From Rhodovarius crocodyli (GTDB taxonomy: Bacteria > Pseudomonadota > Alphaproteobacteria > Acetobacterales > Acetobacteraceae): a stretch of 64,000 nucleotides of DNA. Below, one piece after another: positions 17,546-26,731 of the stretch (the first letter of the stretch is position 1; each line of letters starts with the position of its first letter). Location of the stretch: positions 157,797-221,796 of the forward strand of contig CAMDJV010000002.1 of assembly GCA_945901085.1 (NCBI GenBank), read 5' to 3'. Position numbers and translations under genes: made by a program. Below the pieces are notes generated by a model. The model made no database searches, was not told where the DNA came from, and was given only the letters and a program-made list of their open reading frames with translations.

Positions 17546-18508
17546 TTACTCCATGCGGATATTGCTGGCGCGGATGATGGCGGAATAGCGCTGGGCATCC
17601 TCGCGCAGCAACTTGGCAGCATCGGCCTGGGTTCCGCCACCGGGGATGAAGCCGGCATCGCGCACCCGGCCGCGCAAGGTGCTGTCTGAAAGGGCACGAT
17701 TGACGCTGGCCACCAGCCTTTCGGTCACCGCCTCGGGGGTGCCGGGTGGTGCCATCAGCATGTACCAGACATTGGCATTGAAGGTTGGGAAGCCGCTTTC
17801 CGCCACCGAGGGGACATCAGGCAGCCAAGGCGTGCGCTCGGGCATGGTGGTGGCGAGCGCGCGCACCCGCCCGGCGCGGATATGGTTGAGATAGGTCGGC
17901 AATGTGTCGATGGCGATGTCGATGCGCCCGGCCAGAATTTCCGTCACCGCCTGGCCGGTGCCGCGGAAGGGGATATGCACCATGCGCAGCCCCGCCTCGG
18001 CGGAGAGCAATTCGGCCGCGAGATGCTGCTGGGTGGCAACGCCCGAGGAGGAATAGTTCAACCGGCCCGGATTGGCACGGGCATGGGCGATGAAGCCGGC
18101 AAAATCCTGCGCCGGGGAACTCTGCGGCACCACGGCCACCAGCGGCACCGTGCCGCAGAGCACGACGGGGAGCTGATCGGCATAGATATCGAAGGGCGGC
18201 GGGTTCATCTGCGGCGGCACCACGGCCGAGGCGCTGACGGTGGTGATGCCCAGCGTATAGCCATCCGGCCGGGCCCGGCCCACCGCGGCGGCGGCCAGCG
18301 TACCAGAGGCGCCGAGCCGGCTCTCGATGGTGAGGGGCTGGCCCAGATCCTCCTGCATGGCGGGTTGCAGGGCGCGGGCGATGATGTCGGTGCCCCCGCC
18401 CGGGGCGAAGCCGATCAGCACATTGATCGGCCGGGTGGGCCAGGCCTGGGCATGGGCTGGGAGGGCCAGCAGCGCGGGCGCGGCCAGAATGACACGACGG
18501 TTCAGCAT
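17546..18508 (-). CDS. Bug/TctC-family tripartite tricarboxylate transporter receptor
   Basis: This is a 320-residue receptor. The start at 18508 (MLNRRVILAAPALLALPAHAQAW) has GAGG at proper spacing and gives a clean signal peptide. Alternatives at 18520 and 18586 lack this spacing or add unrelated residues. The ligand motif PINVLIGFAPGGGTDIIAR is present, as are GVATQQHLAAELL and IPFRGTGQAVTEILAGRID. It is the first gene of a two-receptor operon and is divergent from the lipoprotein gene at 18682. The ligand is unknown, probably a carboxylate. Confidence 0.92.
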   Translation of the reverse strand: MLNRRVILAAPALLALPAHAQAWPTRPINVLIGFAPGGGTDIIARALQPAMQEDLGQPLTIESRLGASGTLAAAAVGRARPDGYTLGITTVSASAVVPPQMNPPPFDIYADQLPVVLCGTVPLVAVVPQSSPAQDFAGFIAHARANPGRLNYSSSGVATQQHLAAELLSAEAGLRMVHIPFRGTGQAVTEILAGRIDIAIDTLPTYLNHIRAGRVRALATTMPERTPWLPDVPSVAESGFPTFNANVWYMLMAPPGTPEAVTERLVASVNRALSDSTLRGRVRDAGFIPGGGTQADAAKLLREDAQRYSAIIRASNIRME

Positions 18509-18681
18509 GGCGATCCTCATTCCTGTTGCAGTCTTGTTGTTGCGCGCATCTTTGCCCGAGGTGACATCGCGGTAAAGAAGCCCCAAGAGCGGGTCGTAGA
18601 ATGTAACATCAGATGCGAAGCGCCGCCGGGCTGCCTATCTTGCGCCACAGGCGGGCAATAAACGCTCTGCAAGGTGAGATG

Positions 18682-19302
18682 ATGACACAGACCACACCCA
18701 TATTGGCCCTGGCCGGGGCTGCCCTCGCATTGACCGCCTGTGCCACGCCGCCGCCGGCCGGCCCGGCCGTGCTGGCCTTGCCGCCCAAGGGCGGAGACTA
18801 TGTGCTGTTCCAGCAGCAGGATGCCGCCTGCCGGCAGAATGCCGCGGCAAGCATTGGGAATGGCAGCCCGCAGGTGGCGGCGAACCAGGCCGCCGCGGGC
18901 ACGGTGGCGCTGGGCACATTGGCCGGGGCGGGGATAGGTGCGGCCATTGGCTCGGCCACCGCCAATGCGGGCGCGGGTGCTGCCATCGGCGCGGGCGTCG
19001 GCGCTCTGGCCAGCGGTGGGGCGGCAGCGAATGCCGGGGCGGCTTCAGGCTATGGCACGCAGCAGCAATATGACATCACCTATTCCCAATGCATGACGGC
19101 GGCGGGCAATGAGGTACAGCCCCTTGCTGCTGCCCCGCCGGCGGCCGTGGGCTATGCCGTGCCCTACGCCTATCCCACGCCTTATCCGTATTATGGCGGG
19201 GGGGTGTATCTCGGCGTGGGGCCGCGTTGGGGCGGGTATTACGGCGGGTACCGCGGTGGTTACAGCGGCAGTTACCGCGGCGGATACTATCGTCGGCGGT
19301 AG
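18682..19302 (+). CDS. Glycine-zipper outer-membrane lipoprotein, Tyr/Gly-rich C-terminus
   Basis: This is a 206-residue lipoprotein. Its lipobox is LTAC (signal GAALALTAC, Cys at about residue 18). A glycine-zipper segment rich in GAGIGAAIG and GAGAGAAIGAG repeats (about residues 75-125) probably inserts in or packs on the membrane. A YDITYSQCMTAAG motif, common in this family, follows, then a Pro/Tyr/Gly-rich tail (YPTPYPYYGGG, YRGGYSGSYRGG). The ATG at 18682 has AAGG seven bases upstream, and a tandem ATG lies at 18679. It is an envelope protein of unknown function. Confidence 0.82.
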   Translation: MTQTTPILALAGAALALTACATPPPAGPAVLALPPKGGDYVLFQQQDAACRQNAAASIGNGSPQVAANQAAAGTVALGTLAGAGIGAAIGSATANAGAGAAIGAGVGALASGGAAANAGAASGYGTQQQYDITYSQCMTAAGNEVQPLAAAPPAAVGYAVPYAYPTPYPYYGGGVYLGVGPRWGGYYGGYRGGYSGSYRGGYYRRR

Positions 19303-19348
19303 GAGCGGGCGGCACCGCTGACAGAGAGGGCTGCAATGCCCGCCCGCG

Positions 19349-20014
19349 TCAGAGACCAATTCGCATGCGGGTGATACCCCACACGATCGCCGCGGAAAGG
19401 GCGAGCAGGGCCAAACCGAAGGCCGGGCTAGCCATGCGCGGCGGTGGGATATCGGCCGGAAGCTTCTTTTCGCCATGGATCATCGGGCCCAGCAGGTCAT
19501 GGCTCTTGGCCACGAAATACACCCCCACCGCCACCACATGGGCAACGATCGCAGCCAGCAGCCAATAGAAATTCTTCACATGGAGCGTGGAGGCGAAATC
19601 GACCCATTCTTCGGAGACCCAACGCGCCAAGGGCCCGCGGGTAAAGACCTGATCATAGGTGAAGAGGCCGCTCGTCGCCTGGGTTAGCAGCAGGGCCAAG
19701 AGCAGCACGACCATCCAGCCACCGGCGGGGTTATGGGAGACCTCCGTATCCGGCTCCCGGCAGCCAAGCTTGGCCAATTGCCGCCATGCCGCGCCGGGCC
19801 AGGCCAAAAATGTCGCGAAGCGGGCGCTATCGCTGCCGAAGACGCCCCAGAGCAGGCGAAAGATCAGCAGGGTGAGGATCGTGTAGCCAGAGAGCATGTG
19901 CCAATCCATTTTCTGGGATTTGGCCGTGCCGAAGGAGACCAGCATCAGCAACAGGATGAGCCAGTGGTTCATTCTCACCCAGCCATCCCAAACCTTCACA
20001 TAATGGAATTGCAT
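19349..20014 (-). CDS. Cytochrome b561-type di-heme membrane protein
   Basis: This is a 221-residue protein of the prokaryotic cytochrome b/b6-like (B561) family, which passes electrons between quinones and periplasmic partners. Four to five hydrophobic helices are seen. Candidate heme-ligand histidines are in MNHWLIL, DWHMLSGY, TLHVKNFYW and VAHVVAVGVY. The typical opening is YVKVWDGWVRMNHW. The ATG at 20014 has GGAG at good distance, and longer starts precede it with unrelated sequence. No cognate cytochrome c or dehydrogenase is adjacent. Confidence 0.88.
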   Translation of the reverse strand: MQFHYVKVWDGWVRMNHWLILLLMLVSFGTAKSQKMDWHMLSGYTILTLLIFRLLWGVFGSDSARFATFLAWPGAAWRQLAKLGCREPDTEVSHNPAGGWMVVLLLALLLTQATSGLFTYDQVFTRGPLARWVSEEWVDFASTLHVKNFYWLLAAIVAHVVAVGVYFVAKSHDLLGPMIHGEKKLPADIPPPRMASPAFGLALLALSAAIVWGITRMRIGL

Positions 20015-20109
20015 GCTCGCTCCTGCGCCTGATGATGCAACGCAGCATGATGATGCGACGGGTTCAATAGATGATTTCACCGCGCGGCCAGCCGGGGCAG
20101 AATGGCGGC

Positions 20110-20856
20110 ATGCTCGATGATCCACGTCTTATTGCCTGCCTCGCCACGGCTCTGCTCACCCTGACAGGGGCGGGGCTGGCACGGTTTGCTGGATTACCGC
20201 GGCTGGGCGCGGCGGCGCTGCCACTGGCGCTTGTGCTGGGCTTCACGCTGATCATTGGCGGGGTGCAGGCCAGCCCCAGGCAATTGGGCGAGCGGTTGCC
20301 CTTGCTGGCGTTGCTGCTGCTCGCCCCGGCCCTGCTCGCGGCCTGGCGGCCACGCGTGGCGCTGGGCTGGGTGATGCTGGTGGTGGCAGCGCTTTTGGCA
20401 GGCTGGTGGATGAGTGGTGGCGCGCTGTATGGCCCTGATCTTGGCCGGGCACTGCCAGTTCTGCTGCTGGTGGCCGTGAGTGCCGGGCTGGCCGGCCTTG
20501 CGATGCGCAGCGCCTGGCAGGGCGCCATCCTGCCGCTAGGCCTCACTGCAATGCTGCTGCAGGCAGGGCAGCCCGGGCCATGGGCGGAGTTGGGGCTGGC
20601 CTTGGGCACGGCCGGGCTGGCCAGCTTGGCCTATGGCCACCGCTTGCCTATGGCCGGGTGGCTGGCGCTGGGGCCGGCTATGGCGGCGCTGGCGGCGGGC
20701 CCGGTGATCGCGCTGGGCCGGCCGCAGGATTGGGCCCTGGCGCTGAGCCTGACCGCCGCAGCTTCCCTGGCGGCGGCGCCACTGCCGCCGCTGGCACGGC
20801 TGGTGCTTGGCCCCGCCATCATACTCGGCGCAGCGCTGGTGTTTGGCCTGCTTTGA
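20110..20856 (+). CDS. Polytopic membrane protein of unknown function
   Basis: This is a 248-residue, Leu/Ala/Gly-rich protein with about eight to nine predicted transmembrane helices and very few charged residues. No family is recognised with confidence. The start at 20110 (MLDDPRLIACLATALL) was chosen because hydrophobic sequence begins right after it; an in-frame ATG at 20071 would add 13 polar residues. It precedes psd by 94 bases on the same strand, but no functional link is evident. Confidence 0.65.
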   Translation: MLDDPRLIACLATALLTLTGAGLARFAGLPRLGAAALPLALVLGFTLIIGGVQASPRQLGERLPLLALLLLAPALLAAWRPRVALGWVMLVVAALLAGWWMSGGALYGPDLGRALPVLLLVAVSAGLAGLAMRSAWQGAILPLGLTAMLLQAGQPGPWAELGLALGTAGLASLAYGHRLPMAGWLALGPAMAALAAGPVIALGRPQDWALALSLTAAASLAAAPLPPLARLVLGPAIILGAALVFGLL

Positions 20857-20950
20857 GATCGCATGCCGTCCCGCTCAGCGAGAAAAGATCGCGTCGCCAG
20901 GACCTCAGGCAACTTGCCGCCTCGGGGTGAAGAGAGGATAAACCGCGACC

Positions 20951-21619
20951 ATGGCCCTCGCGCAATCACTCAGCATCGTCCTCGCCCGCCCTCACCCGGC
21001 CGGCTATCCTTTCATTGGTGGCGGTGCCGCTGCCTGCGGGCTGGGCTTGATCCTGGGAGGGTGGCTATTCTGGCCCGGTCTCGCCTTCACCCTATTCTGC
21101 CTGTATTTCTTTCGTGACCCGGACCGCGTGCCACCCGCCACGCCCGGGCTGGTGATTGCGCCCGCGGATGGCCATGTGGTCAGCATCGGCGAGTTCCCGC
21201 CCCCGGCCGAACTCGATATGGGCAATTCCCCGGTCTGGCGTGTGGCGATCTTTCTCTCCGTGCTCGATGTGCATGTGAATCGCAGCCCGGTGGCGGGGCG
21301 GGTGAAGAAGATCGTCTATCACCACGGCAAATTCCTCTCCGCCAACCTCGACAAGGCGTCGGATGAGAATGAGCGCAATGCGCTGGCGATCGAATTGCCG
21401 GATGGGAGGATGGTGGGCTGCGTGCAGATCGCCGGGTTGGTGGCGCGGCGCATCCTCTGCGACGCCAAGCATGGCGACAGCCTGCAGGCGGGCGAGCGCT
21501 TTGGCATTATCCGCTTCGGCAGCCGCACCGATGTGTATCTGCCGCCCGGCGTGCTGCCCTCGGTGCTGTTGGGGCAGACCATGATCGGCGGCGAGACGGT
21601 ACTGGCGGATCTTCGCTAG
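20951..21619 (+). CDS. psd: Phosphatidylserine decarboxylase (short, PSD-B/archaetidyl-type)
   Basis: This is a 222-residue proenzyme making phosphatidylethanolamine from phosphatidylserine. It has N-terminal membrane segments (residues 20-55), then FFRDPDR and [13 protein letters not shown], typical of the short bacterial form. Self-cleavage to the pyruvoyl prosthetic group is expected at Gly-Ser in [15 protein letters not shown]. The [11 protein letters not shown] motif is also conserved. The stop overlaps the pssA start by one base (TAGTG), so synthesis and decarboxylation of PS are co-expressed. Confidence 0.95.
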   Translation: MALAQSLSIVLARPHPAGYPFIGGGAAACGLGLILGGWLFWPGLAFTLFCLYFFRDPDRVPPATPGLVIAPADGHVVSIGEFPPPAELDMGNSPVWRVAIFLSVLDVHVNRSPVAGRVKKIVYHHGKFLSANLDKASDENERNALAIELPDGRMVGCVQIAGLVARRILCDAKHGDSLQAGERFGIIRFGSRTDVYLPPGVLPSVLLGQTMIGGETVLADLR

Positions 21620-22503
21620 TGGCGCGCGCTGCGCGGGAGACCACCCCGAAGCTCTCCGCGCGCGAGAGGGCACGCAGGGCGCTGCGCCGGCGGCTGGAGC
21701 GCCGCCCGCGTTATAGCGGGCCCTCCATCAACCGCTTGATTCCCAATATTCTGACCATGCTGGGGCTTTGCGTCGGCATGATCGCCGTGCGGTTTGCCTT
21801 CGAGGGCCATTTTGGCCAGGCGGGGGCGATGATCGTTGTGGCGGCGGTGATCGATGGGCTGGATGGAAGGGTGGCGCGGCTGCTGAAGGGCACCTCACTA
21901 TTCGGCGCCGAGTTTGACAGCCTGAGCGACTTTCTGAGTTTCGGCGTGGCGCCGGCCTTGGTGCTTTATCTATGGGCGATGCAGTCGGTTGGGCCGCTCT
22001 TCTTCCTGCCATCGCTGATCTACGCCGTGGCCCTGGCCTTGCGGCTGGCACGCTTCAATGCCGCCCTGTTCGAGGACCCGGCCCAGCCCAAGCCGGCCAA
22101 ACCGCTCTTCGTGCATAATTTCTTCACCGGGGTGCCGGCGCCGGCGGCGGCGGGGCTGGTGATGTTCCCGCTCTTCGCCTCGCAGGCGCTGCTGGAATGG
22201 GGCTGGCTGGTGAGTGCGCAGGCGCTGCGCAACCCGGTCTTTGTCGCGATGGTGCTCGTGCTGGTGGCGGGGCTTGCGGTCTCCACCCTGCCGAGTTGGA
22301 GTTTCAAGCGGGTCAAGGTCAAATCGGGCCTGGTATTGCCGCTGATGCTGGGCGTGGTGGCCTATGCCACCTTGCTGGTCACTGAGCCATGGGCGGCACT
22401 CGCGCTGGCGGGGCTGATCTATATGGGCATGCTGGTGTTCTCGGGGCAGCATTATCGCCGCCTGGCGCGGGAATGGGCGGCGGCGCATCCGCCCGCGGGG
22501 TGA
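21619..22503 (+). CDS. pssA: CDP-diacylglycerol-serine O-phosphatidyltransferase
   Basis: This is a 294-residue membrane enzyme of the CDP-alcohol phosphotransferase family, forming phosphatidylserine from CDP-DAG and serine. The catalytic motif DGx2ARx8Gx3Dx3D is present as DGLDGRVARLLKGTSLFGAEFDSLSD (about residues 75-100). An Arg-rich N-terminal tail precedes PSINRLIPNILTMLGL. The start is GTG, overlapping the psd stop. The gene ends two bases before the convergent VWA gene. Confidence 0.95.
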   Translation: MARAARETTPKLSARERARRALRRRLERRPRYSGPSINRLIPNILTMLGLCVGMIAVRFAFEGHFGQAGAMIVVAAVIDGLDGRVARLLKGTSLFGAEFDSLSDFLSFGVAPALVLYLWAMQSVGPLFFLPSLIYAVALALRLARFNAALFEDPAQPKPAKPLFVHNFFTGVPAPAAAGLVMFPLFASQALLEWGWLVSAQALRNPVFVAMVLVLVAGLAVSTLPSWSFKRVKVKSGLVLPLMLGVVAYATLLVTEPWAALALAGLIYMGMLVFSGQHYRRLAREWAAAHPPAG

Positions 22504-22505
22504 TG

Positions 22506-23684
22506 CTACCGCACCAGGGTGCGGGCCATATCGTCCAGCCCTGAGAGGGTGAGAGGGTACATCGCACCCTCCATGATCTCGCGCAGCATGCCGATGCTGC
22601 CGGTGTGGCGCCAATGCGCTTCTGGCGTGGGGTTCAGCCAGGCTGAACGGCGGAAATGGGCGCGCAGACGCTGCATCCAGACCCGGCCCGCCTCCTCATT
22701 CCAATGCTCCACACTGCCGCCGGGCTGGATGATCTCATAAGGGCTCATCGCGCCATCGCCGACAAAGATCAGCTTATAGTCGGGGCCATAGGTGCGCAGC
22801 AGGTCGTTGGTTGGCAGCATATTGGCTTGCCGCCGCTGATTGGTGGTCCAGACCTTTTCATAGACGCAATTGTGGAAATAGAAGTGCTTGAGGTGCTTGA
22901 ACTCCGCCCGCGCGGCGGTGAAGAGTTCTTCCGAGGCGCGGATATGATCATCCATGCTGCCGCCAATATCGAGCAGCAGCAGCACTTTGATGGCATTGCG
23001 CCGCTCGGCCACCATGCGGATATCGAGCAGGCCGCCTTTCGCCGCAGTGTCGCGGATGGTGCCGTTGAGGTCGAGCTCGGTGGCCTCGCCCTGGCGTGCG
23101 AAGCGGCGCAGGCGGCGCAGCGCCAGCTTCATGTTGCGGGTGCCCAGCGCGACATCATCGGCAAGGTCGCGGAATTCGCGCTTGTCCCATACCTTGGTGG
23201 CGCGGCGGTTGCGGCTTTTATCCTGGCCGATGCGCACCCCTTCGGGATTATAGCCATGCGCGCCGAAGGGGGAGGTGCCGGCGGTGCCGATCCATTTCGA
23301 GCCACCCTGGTGCCGACCCTTCTGCTCCTCAAGCCGCTTCTTCAGGGTTTCCATCAGTTTTTCGAAGCCGCCCATGGCCTCGATCTGCGCCATTTCCTCC
23401 GGCGTCAGGTTCTTCTCGGCGATTTTTCGCAGCCATTCTTCGGGGAGAAGTGGTGTCTCCTCGCCCTCGGGTGGCTCCAGGCCTTTGAAGACCTGGGAGA
23501 AGACACGGTCGAACCGGTCGAGATAGCGCTCATCCTTCACCAGCGCGGCGCGGGCGAGGAAGTAGAAATCCTCGACCGAGTAATCCGCCACGCCAGCCCG
23601 CATGGCGCCCAGCAGGGAGAGCCATTCGGTGAGGCTGGAGGGCACGCCCGCACGGCGGAGTTCGAGGATGAAGGGGGCGAACAT
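22506..23684 (-). CDS. VWA-domain protein, CoxE-like
   Basis: This is a 392-residue protein with an N-terminal helical region, a charged linker (EEQKGRHQGGSKWIG) and a C-terminal von Willebrand A domain. The MIDAS motif reads LLLLDIGGSMDDHI, so the DxSxS consensus is DIGGS. This variant is frequent among CoxE-like proteins. Partners of this type work with MoxR AAA ATPases to remodel or insert metal cofactors; CoxE serves CO dehydrogenase. Here it follows the moxR gene after 4 bases. The start MFAPFILELRR at 23684 fits the family. The target enzyme is unknown. Confidence 0.85.
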   Translation of the reverse strand: MFAPFILELRRAGVPSSLTEWLSLLGAMRAGVADYSVEDFYFLARAALVKDERYLDRFDRVFSQVFKGLEPPEGEETPLLPEEWLRKIAEKNLTPEEMAQIEAMGGFEKLMETLKKRLEEQKGRHQGGSKWIGTAGTSPFGAHGYNPEGVRIGQDKSRNRRATKVWDKREFRDLADDVALGTRNMKLALRRLRRFARQGEATELDLNGTIRDTAAKGGLLDIRMVAERRNAIKVLLLLDIGGSMDDHIRASEELFTAARAEFKHLKHFYFHNCVYEKVWTTNQRRQANMLPTNDLLRTYGPDYKLIFVGDGAMSPYEIIQPGGSVEHWNEEAGRVWMQRLRAHFRRSAWLNPTPEAHWRHTGSIGMLREIMEGAMYPLTLSGLDDMARTLVR

Positions 23685-23688
23685 CGCG

Positions 23689-24528
23689 CTACCTACGGGC
23701 GCGGTTGAGGAAGGCCAGGCGCTCGAAGAGGTGCACATCCTGCTCATTCTTCAGCAGCGCGCCGTAAAGCGGCGGGATGGCCACCTTGGCATCGCTCGAG
23801 CGCAGGGCTTCGGGCGGCATATCCTCGATCATCAGCAGCTTCAGCCAATCCAGCAATTCGGAGGTGGCGGGTTTTTTCTTCAACTCATTCACCTCACGGA
23901 TCTGGAAGAAGACATTGAGCGCCTCGCTCGCCAGATCCTTGCGGATATCGGGGTAATGCGCCTGGACGATGCGCTCCATCGTGTCGCGCTCCGGGAAGCG
24001 GATGAAGTGGAAGAAGCAGCGGCGGAGGAAGGCGTCCGGCAATTCCTTTTCATTGTTGGAGGTGATGATGACGACGGGGCGCTGCTTCGCCACCACCGTC
24101 TCGCGGGTTTCGTAGACATGGAACTGCATGCGATCGAGTTCGAGCAGCAGGTCGTTGGGGAATTCGATATCGGCCTTGTCGATTTCGTCGATCAGCAGCA
24201 CCACGCGCTGATCGGCGGTGAAGGCCTCCCAGAGCTTGCCCTTGGCAATATAGTTGCGGATGTCATGCACCCGCGCCTCGCCCAATTGGCCATCGCGCAG
24301 GCGGGATACGGCGTCATATTCATAGAGCCCCTGCTGCGCCTTGGTGGTGGATTTGATGTGCCATTCGATGAGCGGCGCGCCGAGGGCGAGTGCCACCTGT
24401 TGGGCCAGAACGGTCTTGCCGGTGCCAGGCTCACCCTTGACGAGCAAGGGCCGGCCCAGGGCGACGGCGGCGTTCACCGCCACCTCGAGTTCACGCGTGG
24501 CGATGTAGTCCTTGTTGGTCTTGAACAT
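23689..24528 (-). CDS. MoxR-family AAA+ ATPase (CoxD-like)
   Basis: This is a 279-residue AAA+ ATPase. It shows Walker A GEPGTGKT (about residues 30-37), Walker B VVLLIDEIDKAD and a sensor-1 region VVIITSNNEKELPDAFLRRC, in the order of the MoxR/CoxD group. It is expected to work as a hexamer with the downstream VWA protein in the maturation of a metalloenzyme. The start at 24528 has AGGAG upstream and gives the usual MFKTNKDYIATREL opening. The two genes are separated by only 4 bases. Confidence 0.9.
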   Translation of the reverse strand: MFKTNKDYIATRELEVAVNAAVALGRPLLVKGEPGTGKTVLAQQVALALGAPLIEWHIKSTTKAQQGLYEYDAVSRLRDGQLGEARVHDIRNYIAKGKLWEAFTADQRVVLLIDEIDKADIEFPNDLLLELDRMQFHVYETRETVVAKQRPVVIITSNNEKELPDAFLRRCFFHFIRFPERDTMERIVQAHYPDIRKDLASEALNVFFQIREVNELKKKPATSELLDWLKLLMIEDMPPEALRSSDAKVAIPPLYGALLKNEQDVHLFERLAFLNRARR

Positions 24529-24603
24529 GCCGGGCTCCTGGCTGATTGGCCTGAATGTCGGACGGCCTTGCGCGCTGCGCAAGCATCGGGCTAGGCCTGC
24601 GCT

Positions 24604-24936
24604 ATGCAGTCCTATTTCGCAGCGCTGGTGATGTTGAGCATTGCCGCCTTCATTGAAGGCCGCTCCTCCACGGCCGGCTTGCGCCCCAGCCACCCACCGG
24701 CGGACCGAGCCTTTCGCAATCTGGGCCGGGTGAGCCTGGCGGTATGGCTGGGGATGCTGGCCTGGGGGGCGGTGGTGCTGCCCTGGTGGCAGCCCTTGGC
24801 GGGGTTTGCGGGCTCACTGGCGGCCAATGCGCTGGTGTTGCAGGCCGGGCCGCGGCCGGGATGGCCGGGCATGGCGATGGGCCTGGCATTGGCCGGGCTG
24901 GGGGCGGCGAGTTGGACCTTGTCGCGCCACTTTTGA
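24604..24936 (+). CDS. Small hypothetical membrane protein, 110 aa
   Basis: This is a 110-residue protein with three to four hydrophobic segments (LVMLSIAAFIEG at the start, VSLAVWLGMLAWGAVVLPWW, FAGSLAANALVL, and MAMGLALAGLGAASW). It diverges from moxR. No family is recognised. Codon usage is like its high-GC neighbours. It could be missed or spurious, but the hydrophobic pattern and the free position between two oppositely oriented units support a real gene. Confidence 0.5.
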   Translation: MQSYFAALVMLSIAAFIEGRSSTAGLRPSHPPADRAFRNLGRVSLAVWLGMLAWGAVVLPWWQPLAGFAGSLAANALVLQAGPRPGWPGMAMGLALAGLGAASWTLSRHF

Positions 24937-24978
24937 GGGGCGGGTGGCTTTAGGCGTTCAATGGCGGGGTGTTTTACC

Positions 24979-26442
24979 TCACACCATCTCCACAACACCA
25001 GCGACGCGCAATGAATCGGCAAGAAGGGCTACGCGGCGATCAATAGCCTCGCCGGGAAACACGGTGTTGCTCCGAGGCAATTTGAGAAACAAGCCTTGTT
25101 TCCGTGATTCTATTTTCGTCTCTTTCAGTATTTCTGCGATACCTGCCGATAATGTAAATGCAAGACGAAATGCGAGGCCAATTTGATTGGCGATATCCCG
25201 ACGCCTTTCGTCTAAAAGACAAAGGGCACCTTGGAGAAACCTATCGGTCAGCTTGGCATCATAGCGGATAGCGATAACGACTGCGAGAAACGCCCTTACA
25301 ACATGGTCTAAGCCAGCGCCGTTTTGTAGGAAAATACGATCAAAACTCTGTTCCGCACGATAATCTGGGTGGTCGTAACAGCCGACATCGCATAATAATA
25401 CTGAAGCAATCAGCAATTTTTGTTCATTTTCTTGAAGATTTATATTGATATCCATCATCCAGATGAGCAGGGCATCGGGGAATAGATCATTCCGGCCCAA
25501 ACGGGCGCCAAGCTCTTTGGCTGCGCTGATCACGGGATCCTGCTGGCGGATAACCTCGGGCAACAGGGCACTATACCACCCCTCGCGCAGCCCATTTGCG
25601 CTGAAAATAACGTTTTCTGGCTTAAAGGCACGCAGCACTTCCCGAATTATAATTGCTACATAAGGCAAATCATCAAGCCGCTTTGTGGAGACGATTTGAA
25701 TTTTATCACGAGACGGATTTTTTGCTGCGATCAATTTTTGCGCGTAATTTCTCGCTTCATTTCTTCCGATTGTATAATTATGAATCATTGACAATGGATA
25801 AGACGTGGAAGATATATGTAATTTTGCAAAAGCTCTAAATCCGCCACCAACCAGATAAATGTTATTTATTCCGACCAGATCGGCCCAATTGATATTTTTT
25901 ATTTTTTCTTCAACAATTGATTTGGCCAATAACAGCGAGCCATTGGACATATCGCTCAGCCTAATGGTGCCGATGGATAGAGAGACGGAGTCCATCACCT
26001 CGCCATTGGAGAGGTGGGCCAGCTCGAGTGAACCCCCTCCCAGATCCGCGATCAAACCATTGGCACCAGCATTGCCAAGAAGAACACCATTGGCCGAAAT
26101 TCGCGCTTCGTCATCGCCAGTCAGAACAATAATGGTGACAGAGGGAACCGCAGACTGCACCCTTGCAAGAAAATTACTGCCATCACTCGCCTCTCTTACG
26201 GCGGCAGTGGCTAAAATCTCCAGACGCTCGCAATTAAAACCAGAAGCGATCGCATTATATCGCGATATTATTGTAATCGCCAAATCGGATGCGGCAGGGT
26301 TGAGGTTCCCAGTTTCATTCAGGCCGCGAGCCAGCCCTATAATTGCCTTTTCATTGAAAATGACATGCGGATTACGTGACAAACCTTCAAATATGACAAG
26401 CCTTATCGAATTGGATCCTAGATCGATAATTCCAAAACGCAT
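24979..26442 (-). CDS. ppx: Ppx/GppA phosphatase family protein, AT-rich gene
   Basis: This is a 487-residue ASKHA-fold phosphatase acting on polyphosphate or guanosine pentaphosphate. Motifs are IIDLGSNSIRLVIFE (phosphate loop 1, residues 5-19), ATAAVREASDGSNF, and LIADLGGGSLELAHL (phosphate loop 2). A C-terminal HD-like helical domain follows (DVGCYDHPDYRAEQSF). The length is normal for Ppx and there is no break. Base composition is striking: a sample near 25.6 kb is about 43 percent GC, whereas flanking genes are near two-thirds, suggesting horizontal acquisition or a different constraint. It occupies the position after hpf where alphaproteobacteria usually carry ptsN. Confidence 0.9.
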   Translation of the reverse strand: MRFGIIDLGSNSIRLVIFEGLSRNPHVIFNEKAIIGLARGLNETGNLNPAASDLAITIISRYNAIASGFNCERLEILATAAVREASDGSNFLARVQSAVPSVTIIVLTGDDEARISANGVLLGNAGANGLIADLGGGSLELAHLSNGEVMDSVSLSIGTIRLSDMSNGSLLLAKSIVEEKIKNINWADLVGINNIYLVGGGFRAFAKLHISSTSYPLSMIHNYTIGRNEARNYAQKLIAAKNPSRDKIQIVSTKRLDDLPYVAIIIREVLRAFKPENVIFSANGLREGWYSALLPEVIRQQDPVISAAKELGARLGRNDLFPDALLIWMMDININLQENEQKLLIASVLLCDVGCYDHPDYRAEQSFDRIFLQNGAGLDHVVRAFLAVVIAIRYDAKLTDRFLQGALCLLDERRRDIANQIGLAFRLAFTLSAGIAEILKETKIESRKQGLFLKLPRSNTVFPGEAIDRRVALLADSLRVAGVVEMV

Positions 26443-26731
26443 GCCTTACATTCCATTTAATATTAACAATGCAGTCAATAGGAGGGTCCGATAGCAAATC
26501 ATCATTCGCAACTGCAAAATTGTTTTATGAAATTTGATGTCGGACATACCCATCCTGCGCATGAGAAGGCCCCATACCGGATCAGTCCATACCGCCAATC
26601 CCCGGCGCCGGACAGCCTGCAAGCCCCGCACCAGCCGCGCGGGCGGCGCGGGCAATGGCAAGTCTGCAGGTATTTTCGGCGCGGCGGACGGGCAATTCAC
26701 CGCAATATCGGGAAATTGCCCCTGCCCGAGA
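26443..26731. other. Intergenic gap between hpf and ppx
   Basis: These 289 bases hold no convincing gene. Composition shifts from AT-rich (26443-26540, like ppx) to GC-rich. A short minus-strand frame (about 35 codons, MGMSDIKFHK... ending at 26446 with a hydrophobic tail) stops just before the ppx start and could be a leader, but it has no clear ribosome binding site. No ptsN remnant is readable. Confidence 0.4.
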
